64,000 nt of DNA from Deltaproteobacteria bacterium (GCA_021824175.1 JAKALP010000013.1:102952-166951); one strand, 5' to 3'. Shown: positions 1-8,942, numbered from the stretch's first letter. Made by a program: numbers and translations. Notes: generated from the sequence alone by a model not told the origin.

Positions 1-37
1 AGCGCGTGCTGTACTGGGGGTAGGTACGATCGGGCAT
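1..37 (-). CDS. 5' end of an unidentified gene running off the left edge
   Basis: On the minus strand an ATG at 37 opens a frame of 12 codons (M-P-D-R-T-Y-P-Q-Y-S-T-R) that continues past the window edge. A strong Shine-Dalgarno, GGAGGAG, lies about 7 nt upstream (minus strand, around 44-51), which is the main reason to call a start here. Too little protein is visible to name a family. Confidence 0.45.
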   Translation of the reverse strand, partial: MPDRTYPQYSTR

Positions 38-404
38 TAAAAGTCTCCTCCATTGATTAAGAAACTCAATACAATCAAAATGTTCGCAGCAACGACCGGA
101 TTGCCCAAATTCAGCTGGGCATTATTAGGAATATTTTGGACACCTATATACCTGCCTCAGTCCTTAATTAAAGCCTTTTTTCTTTGGTGTAGGGGGTAAG
201 GTAAAGGTGACATAGCCTGAAGAAATTGCGGTAATAGCCGATATTAAAGGATATTCTACATTTTTAGAATATTGCGCAGGCAATGAACTGAGGAAATAGA
301 ATGAATTATTTTCAGTGCGATTACACATTTGCCCATCCTAAAACGTTTTTGATAAGAGAGAGAGGCCGGGCACAGTTGCGCCGAAGTTTGATCCCAGGAA
401 CCTG
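38..404. other. Intergenic region upstream of the ECF sigma gene, with a small palindrome
   Basis: No coding frame is supported in this divergent gap. It is AT-rich and holds an 8-bp perfect inverted repeat, ATATTCTA (251-258) with TAGAATAT (265-272), about 130 bases before the sigma factor gene. That could be an operator or a weak hairpin. No convincing -35/-10 pair was seen. Confidence 0.3.
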
Positions 405-929
405 ATGATGTCCAAGGCTGACCAAATCTTTGAGGAATTGATCCGCCCCATTGAGAGCCGGATGATTAAGATCGTCTGGCGTATTGTGTTGGATCCTGAA
501 GAAGCCGAAGATGTGTTTCAAGATATCTTGGCTCAGATCTGGGCGAAACTCGTGGTCATCTTAAGACATCCCACACCCCATGCGTATATTTTGAGGATTT
601 GCGTCACCAAATCCTACGATGCATTGCGCAGGCGCTCCCGCCGCCAACGTTATGAAGTTTTTCTCGAAACCATTAAATCACAACTGTTACCGGTTTATCC
701 CAATGAGTTGATGGGCGCATTCGACCAGAAATCGGCCATGCGCGCGGCGATTGCCTTGTTACCACGAAAACAAGGGCAGGCCATTTTGCTGAGGGTCATG
801 GACGACGCTCCCTACGCTTCCATCGGCGCGGTTTTGGGCTGTTCCGAGGAAACGGCGCGCTCGCACTTCTCCAAAGGAAAAGCACGGCTTAAAAAAATTT
901 TAGCCCGCATGGGTGTTCTAGTTCGATAA
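405..929 (+). CDS. RNA polymerase sigma factor, ECF (sigma-70) family
   Basis: A 174-residue protein with the two-domain ECF layout. Region 2 (about residues 10-75) contains the acidic helix PEEAEDVFQDILAQIW that contacts core polymerase. Region 4 (about 110-170) contains LLPRKQGQAILLRV followed by an HTH, YASIGAVLGCSEETARSHF, for the -35 element. Two adjacent ATGs (405 and 408) are possible starts. The following gene begins 13 bases after the stop and encodes a single-TM protein, which fits a sigma/anti-sigma pair. The subgroup and the target promoters are not evident. The ECF assignment rests on domain architecture and is firm. Confidence 0.9.
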   Translation: MMSKADQIFEELIRPIESRMIKIVWRIVLDPEEAEDVFQDILAQIWAKLVVILRHPTPHAYILRICVTKSYDALRRRSRRQRYEVFLETIKSQLLPVYPNELMGAFDQKSAMRAAIALLPRKQGQAILLRVMDDAPYASIGAVLGCSEETARSHFSKGKARLKKILARMGVLVR

Positions 930-942
930 TTACGGAGGGACC

Positions 943-1890
943 ATGACCGAATTGAATGATCCCCGCAACGATGCCAATGACTCTTGGAAATCGTTACAAA
1001 ATATTCTGAACATCGAGGTACCTAAACCAGTTGAGGAAAAACTCAAGGCCCGCTTGGCGTGGTTTAATGAGGATCTGCAAGTCCACCCTTACATTACCGG
1101 CGAGCAGCGCTATGAGTTGCCAATGCGCTTGAAGGCCTTTGCCCTGCTGCGCGGGATAATGCGGCCTTTGGTAGCGGCAGGCGTCGCCATGGCGTTGATT
1201 GCGGCCCTCAGTTTGGTACTGCCGGGTCATAGTCATCCTTCCTGGGCCAATGTGTTGAAACAGTTCCAACACAGCAACTTTGTTACGGCCACGGTCTATA
1301 TCCGTCATCAACCATTTGCCGAACCGGAGATGGTTGAGTATTGGTGCGGTAGCGGTAATCGACTCCGCATTTTAAGCGGGCATTTGATCACATTTGCATC
1401 CAATGGTAGCGCCAAAACTTTCAATCTGGCCACTCGCAGCCCCGGTGTGCCGGATGGGCCGACCAAATTCATCATGAATTTATATGGGTATGAAAATTCA
1501 TTGATCCCGCTGGCCTCCTATCTGAAGTCGCTTTATGTGGATCTTTACGATGGTAAAGCCTCGGAATCCACATATCAAATCAATGCAACGCCCGAAATTT
1601 CCGAAGACCTGCTGATCTATGATCTCAAACACAAAGTCTCGGGGCTATTTTTACGAGTGTGGGTCCTCAAGACCACTATGCTGCCGGTACGCATGCACTA
1701 TTGGAATGAATACGGTTCGCGCACCGATGTGCTTTTCAGCTACTCCAAAGAACAGCCCGCCGGTTTTTTCGATCCGAGCCTTTTTTCAGCCACCATGAGC
1801 AAAGGGCCGGAAAATACCAGTGCGGCTCAGCTCATGTACCTGGGTCTGGAAGATGCGGGCGGCATAGCAATTCCAGCGCCAGGCATTTAG
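943..1890 (+). CDS. Single-pass membrane protein, putative anti-sigma factor partner
   Basis: A 315-residue protein beginning after a good ribosome site (GGAGGG, 5-6 nt spacing). The N-terminal 70 residues are soluble and charged. One hydrophobic segment spans about residues 72-93 and leaves a large C-terminal domain outside the cytoplasm. This is the architecture of anti-sigma factors that sense envelope signals, and co-transcription with the ECF gene supports that role. No canonical zinc-binding HxxxCxxC anti-sigma motif is visible. The extracytoplasmic part vaguely resembles LolA-like sigma-regulator proteins, but I do not recognise a specific family, so the function is inferred from context. 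Confidence 0.65.
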   Translation: MTELNDPRNDANDSWKSLQNILNIEVPKPVEEKLKARLAWFNEDLQVHPYITGEQRYELPMRLKAFALLRGIMRPLVAAGVAMALIAALSLVLPGHSHPSWANVLKQFQHSNFVTATVYIRHQPFAEPEMVEYWCGSGNRLRILSGHLITFASNGSAKTFNLATRSPGVPDGPTKFIMNLYGYENSLIPLASYLKSLYVDLYDGKASESTYQINATPEISEDLLIYDLKHKVSGLFLRVWVLKTTMLPVRMHYWNEYGSRTDVLFSYSKEQPAGFFDPSLFSATMSKGPENTSAAQLMYLGLEDAGGIAIPAPGI

Positions 1891-2336
1891 GATGGAAAAG
1901 CGATATGGAAGAATCTATTTCCAGGTTCTAATGTTTTTAAAAGGAAAGGGGGGATGAGATTAACATTGATATAAATTGAATGCGACCGGCCTATCATCAC
2001 TAAATAATAGTTGATAAACTAAATCGCATTCAGAATGATCTTGAAGCTTATTTTTCTTGCAAGACCATTTGGCAGTGGAGTATGTAAGGCATTCACGTCC
2101 AAAATTCCCAGAAGTTAAGGAAAGCGGCACAAGGATTCAGGGAGCGCACGTTTAGCACAACATCTTGGTATAATAGAAAATTATGCCATTTTGTGTAATA
2201 AATGGACGACGATTTTTAGCATAGTCGGACAAAAAGCCACCCTGTTAATTCGCCCGAAATCGGACAATCCAAGTTCTGTTTCGGTACAAAGCACCGGTCA
2301 AGGTCCGGTAACACACAATACTACGTAGGAGGTTAG
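1891..2336. other. Intergenic region with an inverted repeat, upstream of dctP
   Basis: No gene is supported in these 446 bases. A 9-bp inverted repeat, TGAATGCGA (1977-1985) and TCGCATTCA (2024-2032), encloses a second short pair (TATCA/TGATA). It may end the sigma/anti-sigma transcript or act as an operator for the transporter. A TATAAT at 2169-2174 has no good -35 at standard spacing. The dctP ribosome site AGGAGG is at 2327-2332. Confidence 0.35.
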
Positions 2337-3380
2337 ATGGTGATGGGTAAACAACAATTCAAAACAGCTTTCGTTTGTGGCTTGGCGCTGGTACTTACAA
2401 TTTGTTTTGCCGGCACCACAATGGCAGCCGGCAAACCGGTCGTCTGGCGCCTGCAATCAGTATGGACCACCAACTCGGCCATTCATCCGATTACAGCCAA
2501 AATGTGCCAAAACGTTAAAGAGCGCAGCGGCGGCCGTCTAGAAATAAAGCTCTTTGGCCCAGGCGAAATCGTGGGCTCGGTAGAGTGCCTGGATGCCGTG
2601 AAAAACGGCGCCATTGAAATGGCTTCCTCTTCCGGTATTTACAACTCAGCCAAAATTCCTGAAGGTTTGATCGAATTCGGTCTACCCTTTGGGCTGGAAA
2701 ATGCCGACCAGTTTTATGAATTCTGGTACAATTACAAAGACGGTGAAAATTTCAAGATGGTACAGGAAGCCTACCGTGAAAAAGGCGTGGAGCTGATCCA
2801 TATCAACGGCGGCCTCTCCTATGGTTACATCACCAAATTCCCAGTCGCGAGTCTTGCGGATTTTAAAGGCAAAAAAATTCGTTCTTTTGGGTTCTTCGGC
2901 TTAGTGGTTTCTTTCATGGGCGGCCAGCCGGTTTCTTTGCCCAATGAAGATCAATTTATGGCTCTGCAGCAGGGCACGGTGGACGGCACGATTTTCCCCT
3001 ATCTCTCCATGGAGACCATGAAGTTCAAGGAAGTCTCAAAACATCTGGTGCTTCCGCCAGCCTTGGGCTCACCCTCCAGCGATATCTTCTGCTCCAAAAA
3101 AGCCTTTGATGCTTTGGATCCGGATGTTCAGCAAATTTTGCGCGAAGAGGCAAGAATTCTAAACAAAACCTACCTGGCCACTGAAGGTCCCCAGGAAGCC
3201 GAGCTGATCGCCAACCCGGCCAGCCATGGGATCACGGTGGACCGCATTCCCCAGGAAGAAATTAAAAATCTGCGCCTCCAGTGCATGAAAATCTGGGACA
3301 GCACGGGGAAGAAGAATGATCGCACCAAAGCCATCGTGGCCAATTTGAAGGCCTTCTTGAAGATTGAAGAGGCTAAATAG
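2337..3380 (+). CDS. dctP: TRAP transporter substrate-binding protein (DctP family)
   Basis: Periplasmic solute receptor of a tripartite ATP-independent periplasmic transporter. The 347-residue length matches the family, and an N-terminal signal peptide (hydrophobic FVCGLALVLTICFAG, cleavage near TTMAA) precedes the mature domain. The mature part has DctP features including LKGKKIR-type text (FKGKKIRSFG) and the binding-site region ALQQGTVDGTIFPYLSM. Three in-frame starts (ATG 2337, GTG 2340, ATG 2343) lie after AGGAGG; by spacing 2340 or 2343 may be used instead. The membrane subunits follow after a hairpin, the usual layout for producing excess receptor. The substrate (organic acid or similar) cannot be read from sequence. 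Confidence 0.93.
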   Translation: MVMGKQQFKTAFVCGLALVLTICFAGTTMAAGKPVVWRLQSVWTTNSAIHPITAKMCQNVKERSGGRLEIKLFGPGEIVGSVECLDAVKNGAIEMASSSGIYNSAKIPEGLIEFGLPFGLENADQFYEFWYNYKDGENFKMVQEAYREKGVELIHINGGLSYGYITKFPVASLADFKGKKIRSFGFFGLVVSFMGGQPVSLPNEDQFMALQQGTVDGTIFPYLSMETMKFKEVSKHLVLPPALGSPSSDIFCSKKAFDALDPDVQQILREEARILNKTYLATEGPQEAELIANPASHGITVDRIPQEEIKNLRLQCMKIWDSTGKKNDRTKAIVANLKAFLKIEEAK

Positions 3381-3403
3381 TAAGCTCCGATGCATCCTTA
3401 AGA

Positions 3404-3445
3404 CCGGTTGCCGAAGGGGGAAGAATTCACCTTTTCGGCAACCGG
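3404..3445 (+). terminator. Hairpin between dctP and dctQ
   Basis: A perfect 12-bp stem, CCGGTTGCCGAA (3404-3415) with TTCGGCAACCGG (3434-3445), and an 18-base loop, followed only by AATTTT. It is a leaky terminator or an mRNA-stabilising structure 3' of dctP, consistent with receptor transcripts exceeding permease transcripts. The rest of the 323-base gap to dctQ holds no gene. Confidence 0.6.
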
Positions 3446-3703
3446 AATTTTAACATAGATCAAATATAGTGGTACAAGCAGAATGAAAGCAGCCGCGCAC
3501 TGTTCCCAGGATTACATCAGCCTTAGGACGCGTGGTCTTTTATCTTTTGGTGACCGGCTTGCATGGGCAGGCCGTTTCGGCCGAAAGGCCGTCGGCAATT
3601 TTAGCGTATTGTTCCTGATCGCTGATTGGTTTGGGTAAAACTCATGCCGCGGTTTCGGTGCGTTCCAAATGCCGCGGCTTAACAAAAGGGCTTGGTCTGA
3701 AAC

Positions 3704-4219
3704 ATGGGAATCGAACGGTACTTAAAATATATCGACAAAACCAACTTGTGGGCGGGACGGATTGCGTCTTATGCCATCCTGTATATCATGTTAACCCTCT
3801 GTTATGAAGTAGTCATGCGTTACATTTTCAACGCTCCGACCATCTGGGTGTATGAACTCAATGCGTATGTCTTTTGCTTCTATGTCGCCTTTGCCGGTGG
3901 CTATGTGGCGTTATTCAATGCGCACATTAATGTGGAAATCATTTATGATAAATTCAAGCCGAAAAACAAACGACTGATCAATGTGCTCACGTCGGTATGC
4001 TTCTTCACCGTAATGCTCACCTTGATATGGAAAAGCGGATATGCGGCCTGGGAGTCGTGGGAAGCCAAGGAAGAGTCCTTCAGCCTGCTGGCCTCGCCCA
4101 TCTATCCGTCCAAAATCGTGATCCCCATTGGGGCCTTTCTATTTTTTCTGCAAGGGACGGCCAAATTTATCCGGGATGTGATTGCCCTGATCCAGGGCGA
4201 ACCTGCCACCAAGGCTTAA
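3704..4219 (+). CDS. dctQ: TRAP transporter small permease subunit (DctQ family)
   Basis: A 171-residue membrane protein with four predicted hydrophobic helices (about residues 15-38, 50-75, 92-112 and 135-158), the DctQ architecture. The conserved stretch around ELNAYVFCFYVAFAGGYVALFNAHINVEI matches the small-permease signature, split here only for description. It forms the membrane complex with the large subunit encoded 31 bases downstream and takes substrate from the upstream-encoded DctP receptor. Confidence 0.9.
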   Translation: MGIERYLKYIDKTNLWAGRIASYAILYIMLTLCYEVVMRYIFNAPTIWVYELNAYVFCFYVAFAGGYVALFNAHINVEIIYDKFKPKNKRLINVLTSVCFFTVMLTLIWKSGYAAWESWEAKEESFSLLASPIYPSKIVIPIGAFLFFLQGTAKFIRDVIALIQGEPATKA

Positions 4220-4250
4220 TTCATAACGATATTTCAGGAGATAGCGAAAC

Positions 4251-5564
4251 ATGGGACTCGGCTTGACGACAATTATCTTCTTCTCACTTCTACTCACCTT
4301 GCTGGCGCTGGGCGTACCCCTGGTATTTTGTTTCGGCTCGGTGGCCATACTATTTACCATTCAGTATATGGGGATGGATGCGCTTTACCTGGCCGCCACA
4401 ACGGCCTATAACCAATGGACCAGCACCATCCTGATTTCCATTCCGCTCTTTGTGCTCATGGCCAATCTGCTGCAACGCTCGGGCATTGCCGAAGATCTTT
4501 ACCAGATGATGTATGTCTGGTTCGGCCGCATCAAAGGTGGGTTGGCCATTGGCACCGTCATTATTTGCGCTATTTTCGGCGCCATGGCCGGCATCAGCGC
4601 CGTGGGCACGGTGACCATGGGCATGATCGCCCTGCCCTCCATGCTCAAGCGCGGCTATGACACCAAAATCGCGGTGGGCTGCATTTCGGCCGGCGGCACG
4701 CTGGGTATTCTGATTCCGCCCAGCGTGCTCATGATCGTATACGGTTATCTGACCGGCGCCTCGGTCGGCAAACTCTTCATGGCCGGCGTGGTGCCCGGCG
4801 TGTTGCTGGCGCTCATCTTCTGCGCCTTTATCGCCATCCGTTGCGCCATCAATCCGGCCCTCGGGCCTTCGGTGCCCAAGGCAGAGGCGCCTTCATTCGC
4901 GGAGAAACTCAAGAGTCTGAAAGGCGTTATCGCGCCCATCATCCTGGTGATGATCGTATTGGGGCTCATGTACATGGGCGTGTGTACGGCTACGGAAGCC
5001 GCCGCCCTGGGCTGCCTGGGCTCTTTGATCGTGCTCACCATCAACAAGAAATTTACTTGGAAAGTAGTGCATGAATCGGTAATCGGCAGCTTCCAAATGA
5101 CCGGTATGGTGATGTGGATCTTCTTCGGCGCCGTGCTCTTTTCTCACATATACAGCGCCATGGGCGCGGCGGACATGGTGGCCAATTTCTTCAATGGCTT
5201 GGAGCTGAACCGTTACGTCATGCTGGCCTGTATGCAATTACTGATGATCGTCATGGGATGCTTCATGGACCCAGGCGGCATCATCGTCATCTGCATCCCG
5301 GTCTTCATGCCGCTGGTGGAGGCCATGAAGTTTGACATCGTCTGGTTCGGCATCCTATTTGTCATCAATATGGAACTGGGATACATTACGCCGCCTTTCG
5401 GCTTTAACCTGTTTTACATGAAAGCCATCGCCACGCCCCAGGGCGTCAAGATGCAGGAAATCTACGAATCCATCATTCCTTACGTATTCCTAGGTGCATT
5501 GCTGATGGTGATCATTATTATCTGGCCTGAAATCACCCTCTGGCTGCCGGAGAACGTGAAGTAA
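4251..5564 (+). CDS. dctM: TRAP transporter large permease subunit (DctM family)
   Basis: A 437-residue polytopic protein with about 12 hydrophobic segments, the normal length for DctM. Family hallmarks include GTLGILIPPSVLMIVYG, the paired NQW/PLFVLMANLL region near the N-terminus, and MDPGGIIVICIPVFMPL in the second half. It is the ion-coupled channel-forming subunit and works with DctQ and DctP. The start follows AGGAGA. It is the last TRAP gene; a universal stress protein gene follows closely, an arrangement often seen with TRAP operons. Confidence 0.94.
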   Translation: MGLGLTTIIFFSLLLTLLALGVPLVFCFGSVAILFTIQYMGMDALYLAATTAYNQWTSTILISIPLFVLMANLLQRSGIAEDLYQMMYVWFGRIKGGLAIGTVIICAIFGAMAGISAVGTVTMGMIALPSMLKRGYDTKIAVGCISAGGTLGILIPPSVLMIVYGYLTGASVGKLFMAGVVPGVLLALIFCAFIAIRCAINPALGPSVPKAEAPSFAEKLKSLKGVIAPIILVMIVLGLMYMGVCTATEAAALGCLGSLIVLTINKKFTWKVVHESVIGSFQMTGMVMWIFFGAVLFSHIYSAMGAADMVANFFNGLELNRYVMLACMQLLMIVMGCFMDPGGIIVICIPVFMPLVEAMKFDIVWFGILFVINMELGYITPPFGFNLFYMKAIATPQGVKMQEIYESIIPYVFLGALLMVIIIIWPEITLWLPENVK

Positions 5565-5602
5565 TTCAATTATTGATAATAGCAAACAATGGAGATGATA
5601 AC

Positions 5603-6127
5603 GTGGCCATACCAGTAATCAAAAGAATATTATTTGCAACCGATCTGTCTGAAACCGCCAGGCATTCCTTTGGCTATGCCGTGGCCATGGCTGATCGGTG
5701 GGACTGTGAGCTGTTGATCGTTCATGTCATCAAAGGCGAAACCGCTGTCGGCGAAGCCATCGTCAAAATGGGACTCGGCGATGATCTCTATCAGGAGATG
5801 GAGAAGAAGAAAGCCCAAAGCGCCCGCAACGTGCTGATCGGAAAAAGAACAGAGGCACATAGGATCACAGAGGCCGTTCACGAAATGTTCAGTGAAGCGG
5901 AGAAGAAACTCAAACCATCCAAGAAGCTAAAGGTCAGGGAAAGCGTTACCGAAGCTGAATCGATTTCGGAGGAAATTCTGAATGTGGCCGCCGCTGAGAA
6001 ATGCGATGTGATTGTGCTGGGCCATCGGAAAAAACACCTGCTACCTGAAGGATTAGGTGAAGGCACGCTGAAAAAAGTGCTTAAGGCAGGAACTTTTCCG
6101 GTCTTCGTAGTACCGCCGCCGAAATAG
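5603..6127 (+). CDS. Universal stress protein, UspA family
   Basis: A Usp-fold nucleotide-binding protein. The N-terminus (VIKRILFATDLSETARHSF) and the C-terminal strand (CDVIVLGHRKK...GTFPVFVVPPPK) are typical. The ATP-binding G-x2-G-x9-G signature is only partly kept (GHRKKHLLPEGLGEG), so ATP binding is uncertain. I prefer the GTG at 5603 because GGAG at 5591-5594 is well spaced from it; a longer frame from a TTG at 5573 has no ribosome site. It lies just downstream of dctM and probably shares its transcript. Usp genes next to TRAP transporters are thought to modulate uptake (TeaD precedent); that role here is inferred. A central insert of about 35 residues is longer than in most Usp domains. 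Confidence 0.88.
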   Translation: MAIPVIKRILFATDLSETARHSFGYAVAMADRWDCELLIVHVIKGETAVGEAIVKMGLGDDLYQEMEKKKAQSARNVLIGKRTEAHRITEAVHEMFSEAEKKLKPSKKLKVRESVTEAESISEEILNVAAAEKCDVIVLGHRKKHLLPEGLGEGTLKKVLKAGTFPVFVVPPPK

Positions 6128-6162
6128 ATCGCGGGGCGCTTCCGCGAGCTACTTGTAAAACA

Positions 6163-6200
6163 AAGAGGTTCAACACGCCTGATAGGGTGCTGAACCTCTT
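6163..6200. terminator. Bidirectional terminator between convergent genes
   Basis: AAGAGGTTCA (6163-6172) pairs perfectly with TGAACCTCTT (6191-6200), with further CAC/GTG pairing inside. It sits between the Usp gene (plus) and the HExxH gene (minus), so it can stop both transcripts. Confidence 0.75.
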
Positions 6201-6221
6201 GGTTTATGAAGAGATGATCAC

Positions 6222-6785
6222 TCAGGGGAAATAAATCATTTCGCCGGTTAAAGCGGATTCCCAATATAAAGCCAGCTCAATGTCAGCGCAGAATTTCTCC
6301 TCAAAACGCTGCTCAATCGCGCTGGCTTCCATCTCACGTTCCATGAGGATCATTTCCGACACCATTCCACCACCCGTGATCGGCCCACTGGTCACATATT
6401 GGATATAGTGGGTGATTTCATGAGCCAGAATCGCCTTTTGCCGACAGGGTGAAAGAAAATTGCCGACGTAGACGATGCAAGTCTTAGGGTCAAACAACCC
6501 CACAGCCGAATTTGTATATAAATTCATTAAATTCTCGGCGCCGCTTTGGCCATGGTCTGCCACCCAGCGAGTTATAGTCTTCTTGCTGCCGGATGTGAAA
6601 AGAGTGCCTAACTCCGTCCTCCCGACCATCTTGATGACAGGCAGGGCATATGCATTTTGAATCTGCATTTGGTCAGCCACCCAATGAAAAATGTCCTCAT
6701 GGTCATCACACCATCCAAGCTGGGGCCACACAATCAACCAGATGAGCGCTACTGCCGCAAACGTTCCGCGCCAACGCAAGAACAT
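6222..6785 (-). CDS. Secreted protein with HExxH zinc-metallopeptidase-like motif
   Basis: A 187-residue protein with a clear signal peptide (hydrophobic AAVALIWLIVWPQLGW, cleavage near the following Cys-Asp). The mature protein contains LAHEITHYIQ, a zincin-like HExxH, in a helix preceded by CRQKA. A third zinc ligand may be one of the Glu residues 20-30 residues later (EMILMEREMEASAIEQRFEEKF). It resembles small uncharacterised periplasmic proteins rather than a named peptidase. A good ribosome site (AGGAGA) precedes the ATG. Gene neighbours give no clue to a substrate. Peptidase activity is inferred from the motif only. Confidence 0.7.
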   Translation of the reverse strand: MFLRWRGTFAAVALIWLIVWPQLGWCDDHEDIFHWVADQMQIQNAYALPVIKMVGRTELGTLFTSGSKKTITRWVADHGQSGAENLMNLYTNSAVGLFDPKTCIVYVGNFLSPCRQKAILAHEITHYIQYVTSGPITGGGMVSEMILMEREMEASAIEQRFEEKFCADIELALYWESALTGEMIYFP

Positions 6786-6981
6786 CGTTCCGATCTCCTT
6801 TCTGCTCCAATAGGACCAGAAAGGTTATCGGCTTTATGCCCCCCATGCTTTAATGGCGCATGGAAATGCTCAGAAATGTTTAACTGATTAGAATGTTGTT
6901 GTTTTTTGAATAAAAGCGGCTAATGAACAAAATAAAAAAGGCAGTCTCATTGCGAAACCAGCAGGAAGCTTTTACGCAAGT

Positions 6982-7185
6982 TCATGAGAGCTTGCGCACA
7001 TGTACAGCTTCCTTGCCCCGCTTAGTGGTTGCCACATCGAACATCACCTGGTCCCCCTCCGCAAGGGTACGGAATCCCTGCATCTCGATGGCACTGTGGT
7101 GAACGAAAAATTGCTCGCCTTCATCTGTCTCTATGAATCCATACCCGTCATTATCGTTAAACGAAAGCACGAACCCGACGGCCAT
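6982..7185 (-). CDS. Cold-shock domain protein (CspA-like)
   Basis: A 67-residue single cold-shock domain (OB fold, single-stranded RNA/DNA binding). RNP1 is seen as DGYGFIE and RNP2 as EQFFVHHSAI. The internal ATG at 7185 is chosen as the start because GGAGGGG lies just before it; a frame from 7197 would place that ribosome site inside the coding sequence. It is a monocistronic gene. RNP1 differs a little from the K-G-F-G-F-I consensus, so it may be a divergent Csp acting as an RNA chaperone. Confidence 0.88.
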   Translation of the reverse strand: MAVGFVLSFNDNDGYGFIETDEGEQFFVHHSAIEMQGFRTLAEGDQVMFDVATTKRGKEAVHVRKLS

Positions 7186-7230
7186 AGGCCCCTCCATATG
7201 GGTTAACGGTCAAACATCAAACAGTGCAGG

Positions 7231-8865
7231 TTAGGCTTTTTGGGCTTCCTTCCAATAGGGATTGATCAGATCCTCAAATATGGTCATGGCAGCCGCAGCT
7301 CCCTGACCGGTGGCGGTCACGATTTGTTTATAGCCTCCTTCCACGTCACCAGCTGAATAGATACCTGGAACGTTGGTGCGATGGAATGCATCATGGTCAA
7401 TATAGCCCTCGGAATTAAGAGGTATTCCGATCTTCTGCGCCAAACCAACGGCCGGTTCATAGCCAATGGAGATAAAGACACCGTCTACGGCCATCTCCGT
7501 GGTTTTCCCATCCTTCAGATTTTCCAGGACCACCTTCTGAACGCGTTCTTTCCCGAGAATGGACTTTACTTTTGTGTTCCAAATCACGGGAATGTCATTG
7601 GCCTGTAATTGGCTTGCCAGAACATCCTGGGCGCGTAACGTGTCGCGACGATGGACAAGGGTGACTGAGACGCCCATATGTTTAAGGTAAAGAGCTTCGG
7701 TCACCGCTGAATTACCTCCTCCAACCATGATCACCTTGCGGCCTTTAAACAGGGGGCCATCGCAAGTTGCGCAATAGCTGACACCGCGGCCGGAGAACTG
7801 CTGTTCACCCGGTGCGCCCAAATGGCGATGGGTAGCGCCTGTGGCCAAAAGAACGGTCTTGGTTAAGAATTTGCGTCGCGTCGTGCTGACTTCGATGGGC
7901 GTCCCCGGTTTAATCTCCAGAACTTCTTCGCCTTGGAAGATTTGCACATACTGAAGAGCATGGGTCACCATGATATCCACCAAGGTCTTGCCGCCCACTT
8001 GGGCGAAGCCCGGGTAATTTTCTACAATCGGCGTCAGGGCCACTTGCCCTCCCAGAGCATCCTTTTCAATGACGGCGGTCCGCAATCCACTGCGCACCGT
8101 GTAGATCCCTGCGGTCAATCCCGCCGGTCCTCCACCGACGATAACCACATCCGTTTCCACGATTTTATCCGTGCTTTCGGGAATAAAAACAGTCTGGGGA
8201 GATAGTTTGAGCAGGGAGGAAAGAAATACCTCTTCCTGTTGGGCCCCCATACCAATCAGCACTTCGTTGGCAAAGGCTTGCGGCACACTATGGGCGCCAT
8301 ACTTTTCGGCCAAATCTGGGCGGCATTGAATATCGATGATTTCCACTGAGATTTGCTCGGGCCGCTCAATAGCGGCCTTTAGGCCGTTGACCACTTGCTG
8401 AGGGCAGTAAGGACAAGTCGGGCTGACAAAAATCTTCAAATGTCTTGGCTCATTAATTTGCGTCACAACCTTCTGTGATTGCTCGCTCAAGCCGCTTTTT
8501 CCAGTTCCCATGAGCAGCATGGCTTCCAAGAAGGAACGCCCTTCTTCCCCCATCGGCGCTCCGAGCCAGCGAATGTTGTAATGCTCGGGATTAATGAGAA
8601 GTGTCGGCGAGCTTTCCACATTGTATTTGGCCGCCAGTTGATGGTCCAGTGTGTATTCTTTCAGCGTAATTTTATCCGTCAAAGCCCTGAAGGCTCGAAC
8701 AACTTGTCTGCAGGCATCGACAAAAACATCTTCCTTGCCTTTTTGGCTGAACAATATGAGCGGGATTTCATTGGGCAGCGATGCGAAGGTCTTTTTAAGC
8801 TGGTTTAAAAATGCCTGCTGAGATTCCGGTTGGGTTTCATTACGATGATCAAATTCTTTTGCCAT
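7231..8865 (-). CDS. AhpF-like / thioredoxin reductase with N-terminal double thioredoxin-fold domain
   Basis: A 544-residue flavoprotein disulfide reductase. Residues 1-230 form two thioredoxin-like units; only the second has a redox motif, C151-P-Y-C154. Residues 235-544 are a thioredoxin reductase module: FAD motif VGGGPAGLTAGIY, redox C365-A-T-C368, NADPH motif VGGGNSAVTEAL and the C-terminal FAD motif SAGDVEGGYKQIVTATGQGAAAA. The architecture equals AhpF (about 521 residues in E. coli), which passes electrons from NAD(P)H to a peroxiredoxin. No ahpC lies nearby, so its partner is elsewhere or is a different disulfide protein. The CPYC motif is glutaredoxin/PDO-like rather than the AhpF type. 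A sigma-70-like promoter lies upstream. Confidence 0.9.
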   Translation of the reverse strand: MAKEFDHRNETQPESQQAFLNQLKKTFASLPNEIPLILFSQKGKEDVFVDACRQVVRAFRALTDKITLKEYTLDHQLAAKYNVESSPTLLINPEHYNIRWLGAPMGEEGRSFLEAMLLMGTGKSGLSEQSQKVVTQINEPRHLKIFVSPTCPYCPQQVVNGLKAAIERPEQISVEIIDIQCRPDLAEKYGAHSVPQAFANEVLIGMGAQQEEVFLSSLLKLSPQTVFIPESTDKIVETDVVIVGGGPAGLTAGIYTVRSGLRTAVIEKDALGGQVALTPIVENYPGFAQVGGKTLVDIMVTHALQYVQIFQGEEVLEIKPGTPIEVSTTRRKFLTKTVLLATGATHRHLGAPGEQQFSGRGVSYCATCDGPLFKGRKVIMVGGGNSAVTEALYLKHMGVSVTLVHRRDTLRAQDVLASQLQANDIPVIWNTKVKSILGKERVQKVVLENLKDGKTTEMAVDGVFISIGYEPAVGLAQKIGIPLNSEGYIDHDAFHRTNVPGIYSAGDVEGGYKQIVTATGQGAAAAMTIFEDLINPYWKEAQKA

Positions 8866-8914
8866 GGTTCAAAATCCTCCATTTATCCGAGCCTTACCAG
8901 TAAACAACGGGCAT

Positions 8915-8942
8915 ATAATGAGCTTCAATCATTAATTGTCAA
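8915..8942 (-). promoter_or_regulatory. Putative sigma-70 promoter of the AhpF-like gene
   Basis: On the minus strand a perfect -35 TTGACA (8942-8937) is followed, after 16 bases, by CATTAT (8920-8915) as a weak -10. It sits about 50 bases before the ATG. The 325-base divergent gap 8866-9190 holds no gene and must also carry the promoter for the YvcK-like gene; I could not place that one. Confidence 0.5.

Noticed and set aside
2146..2174. Promoter at TATAAT 2169-2174 for dctP
   Set aside because: No acceptable -35 at 15-19 base spacing.
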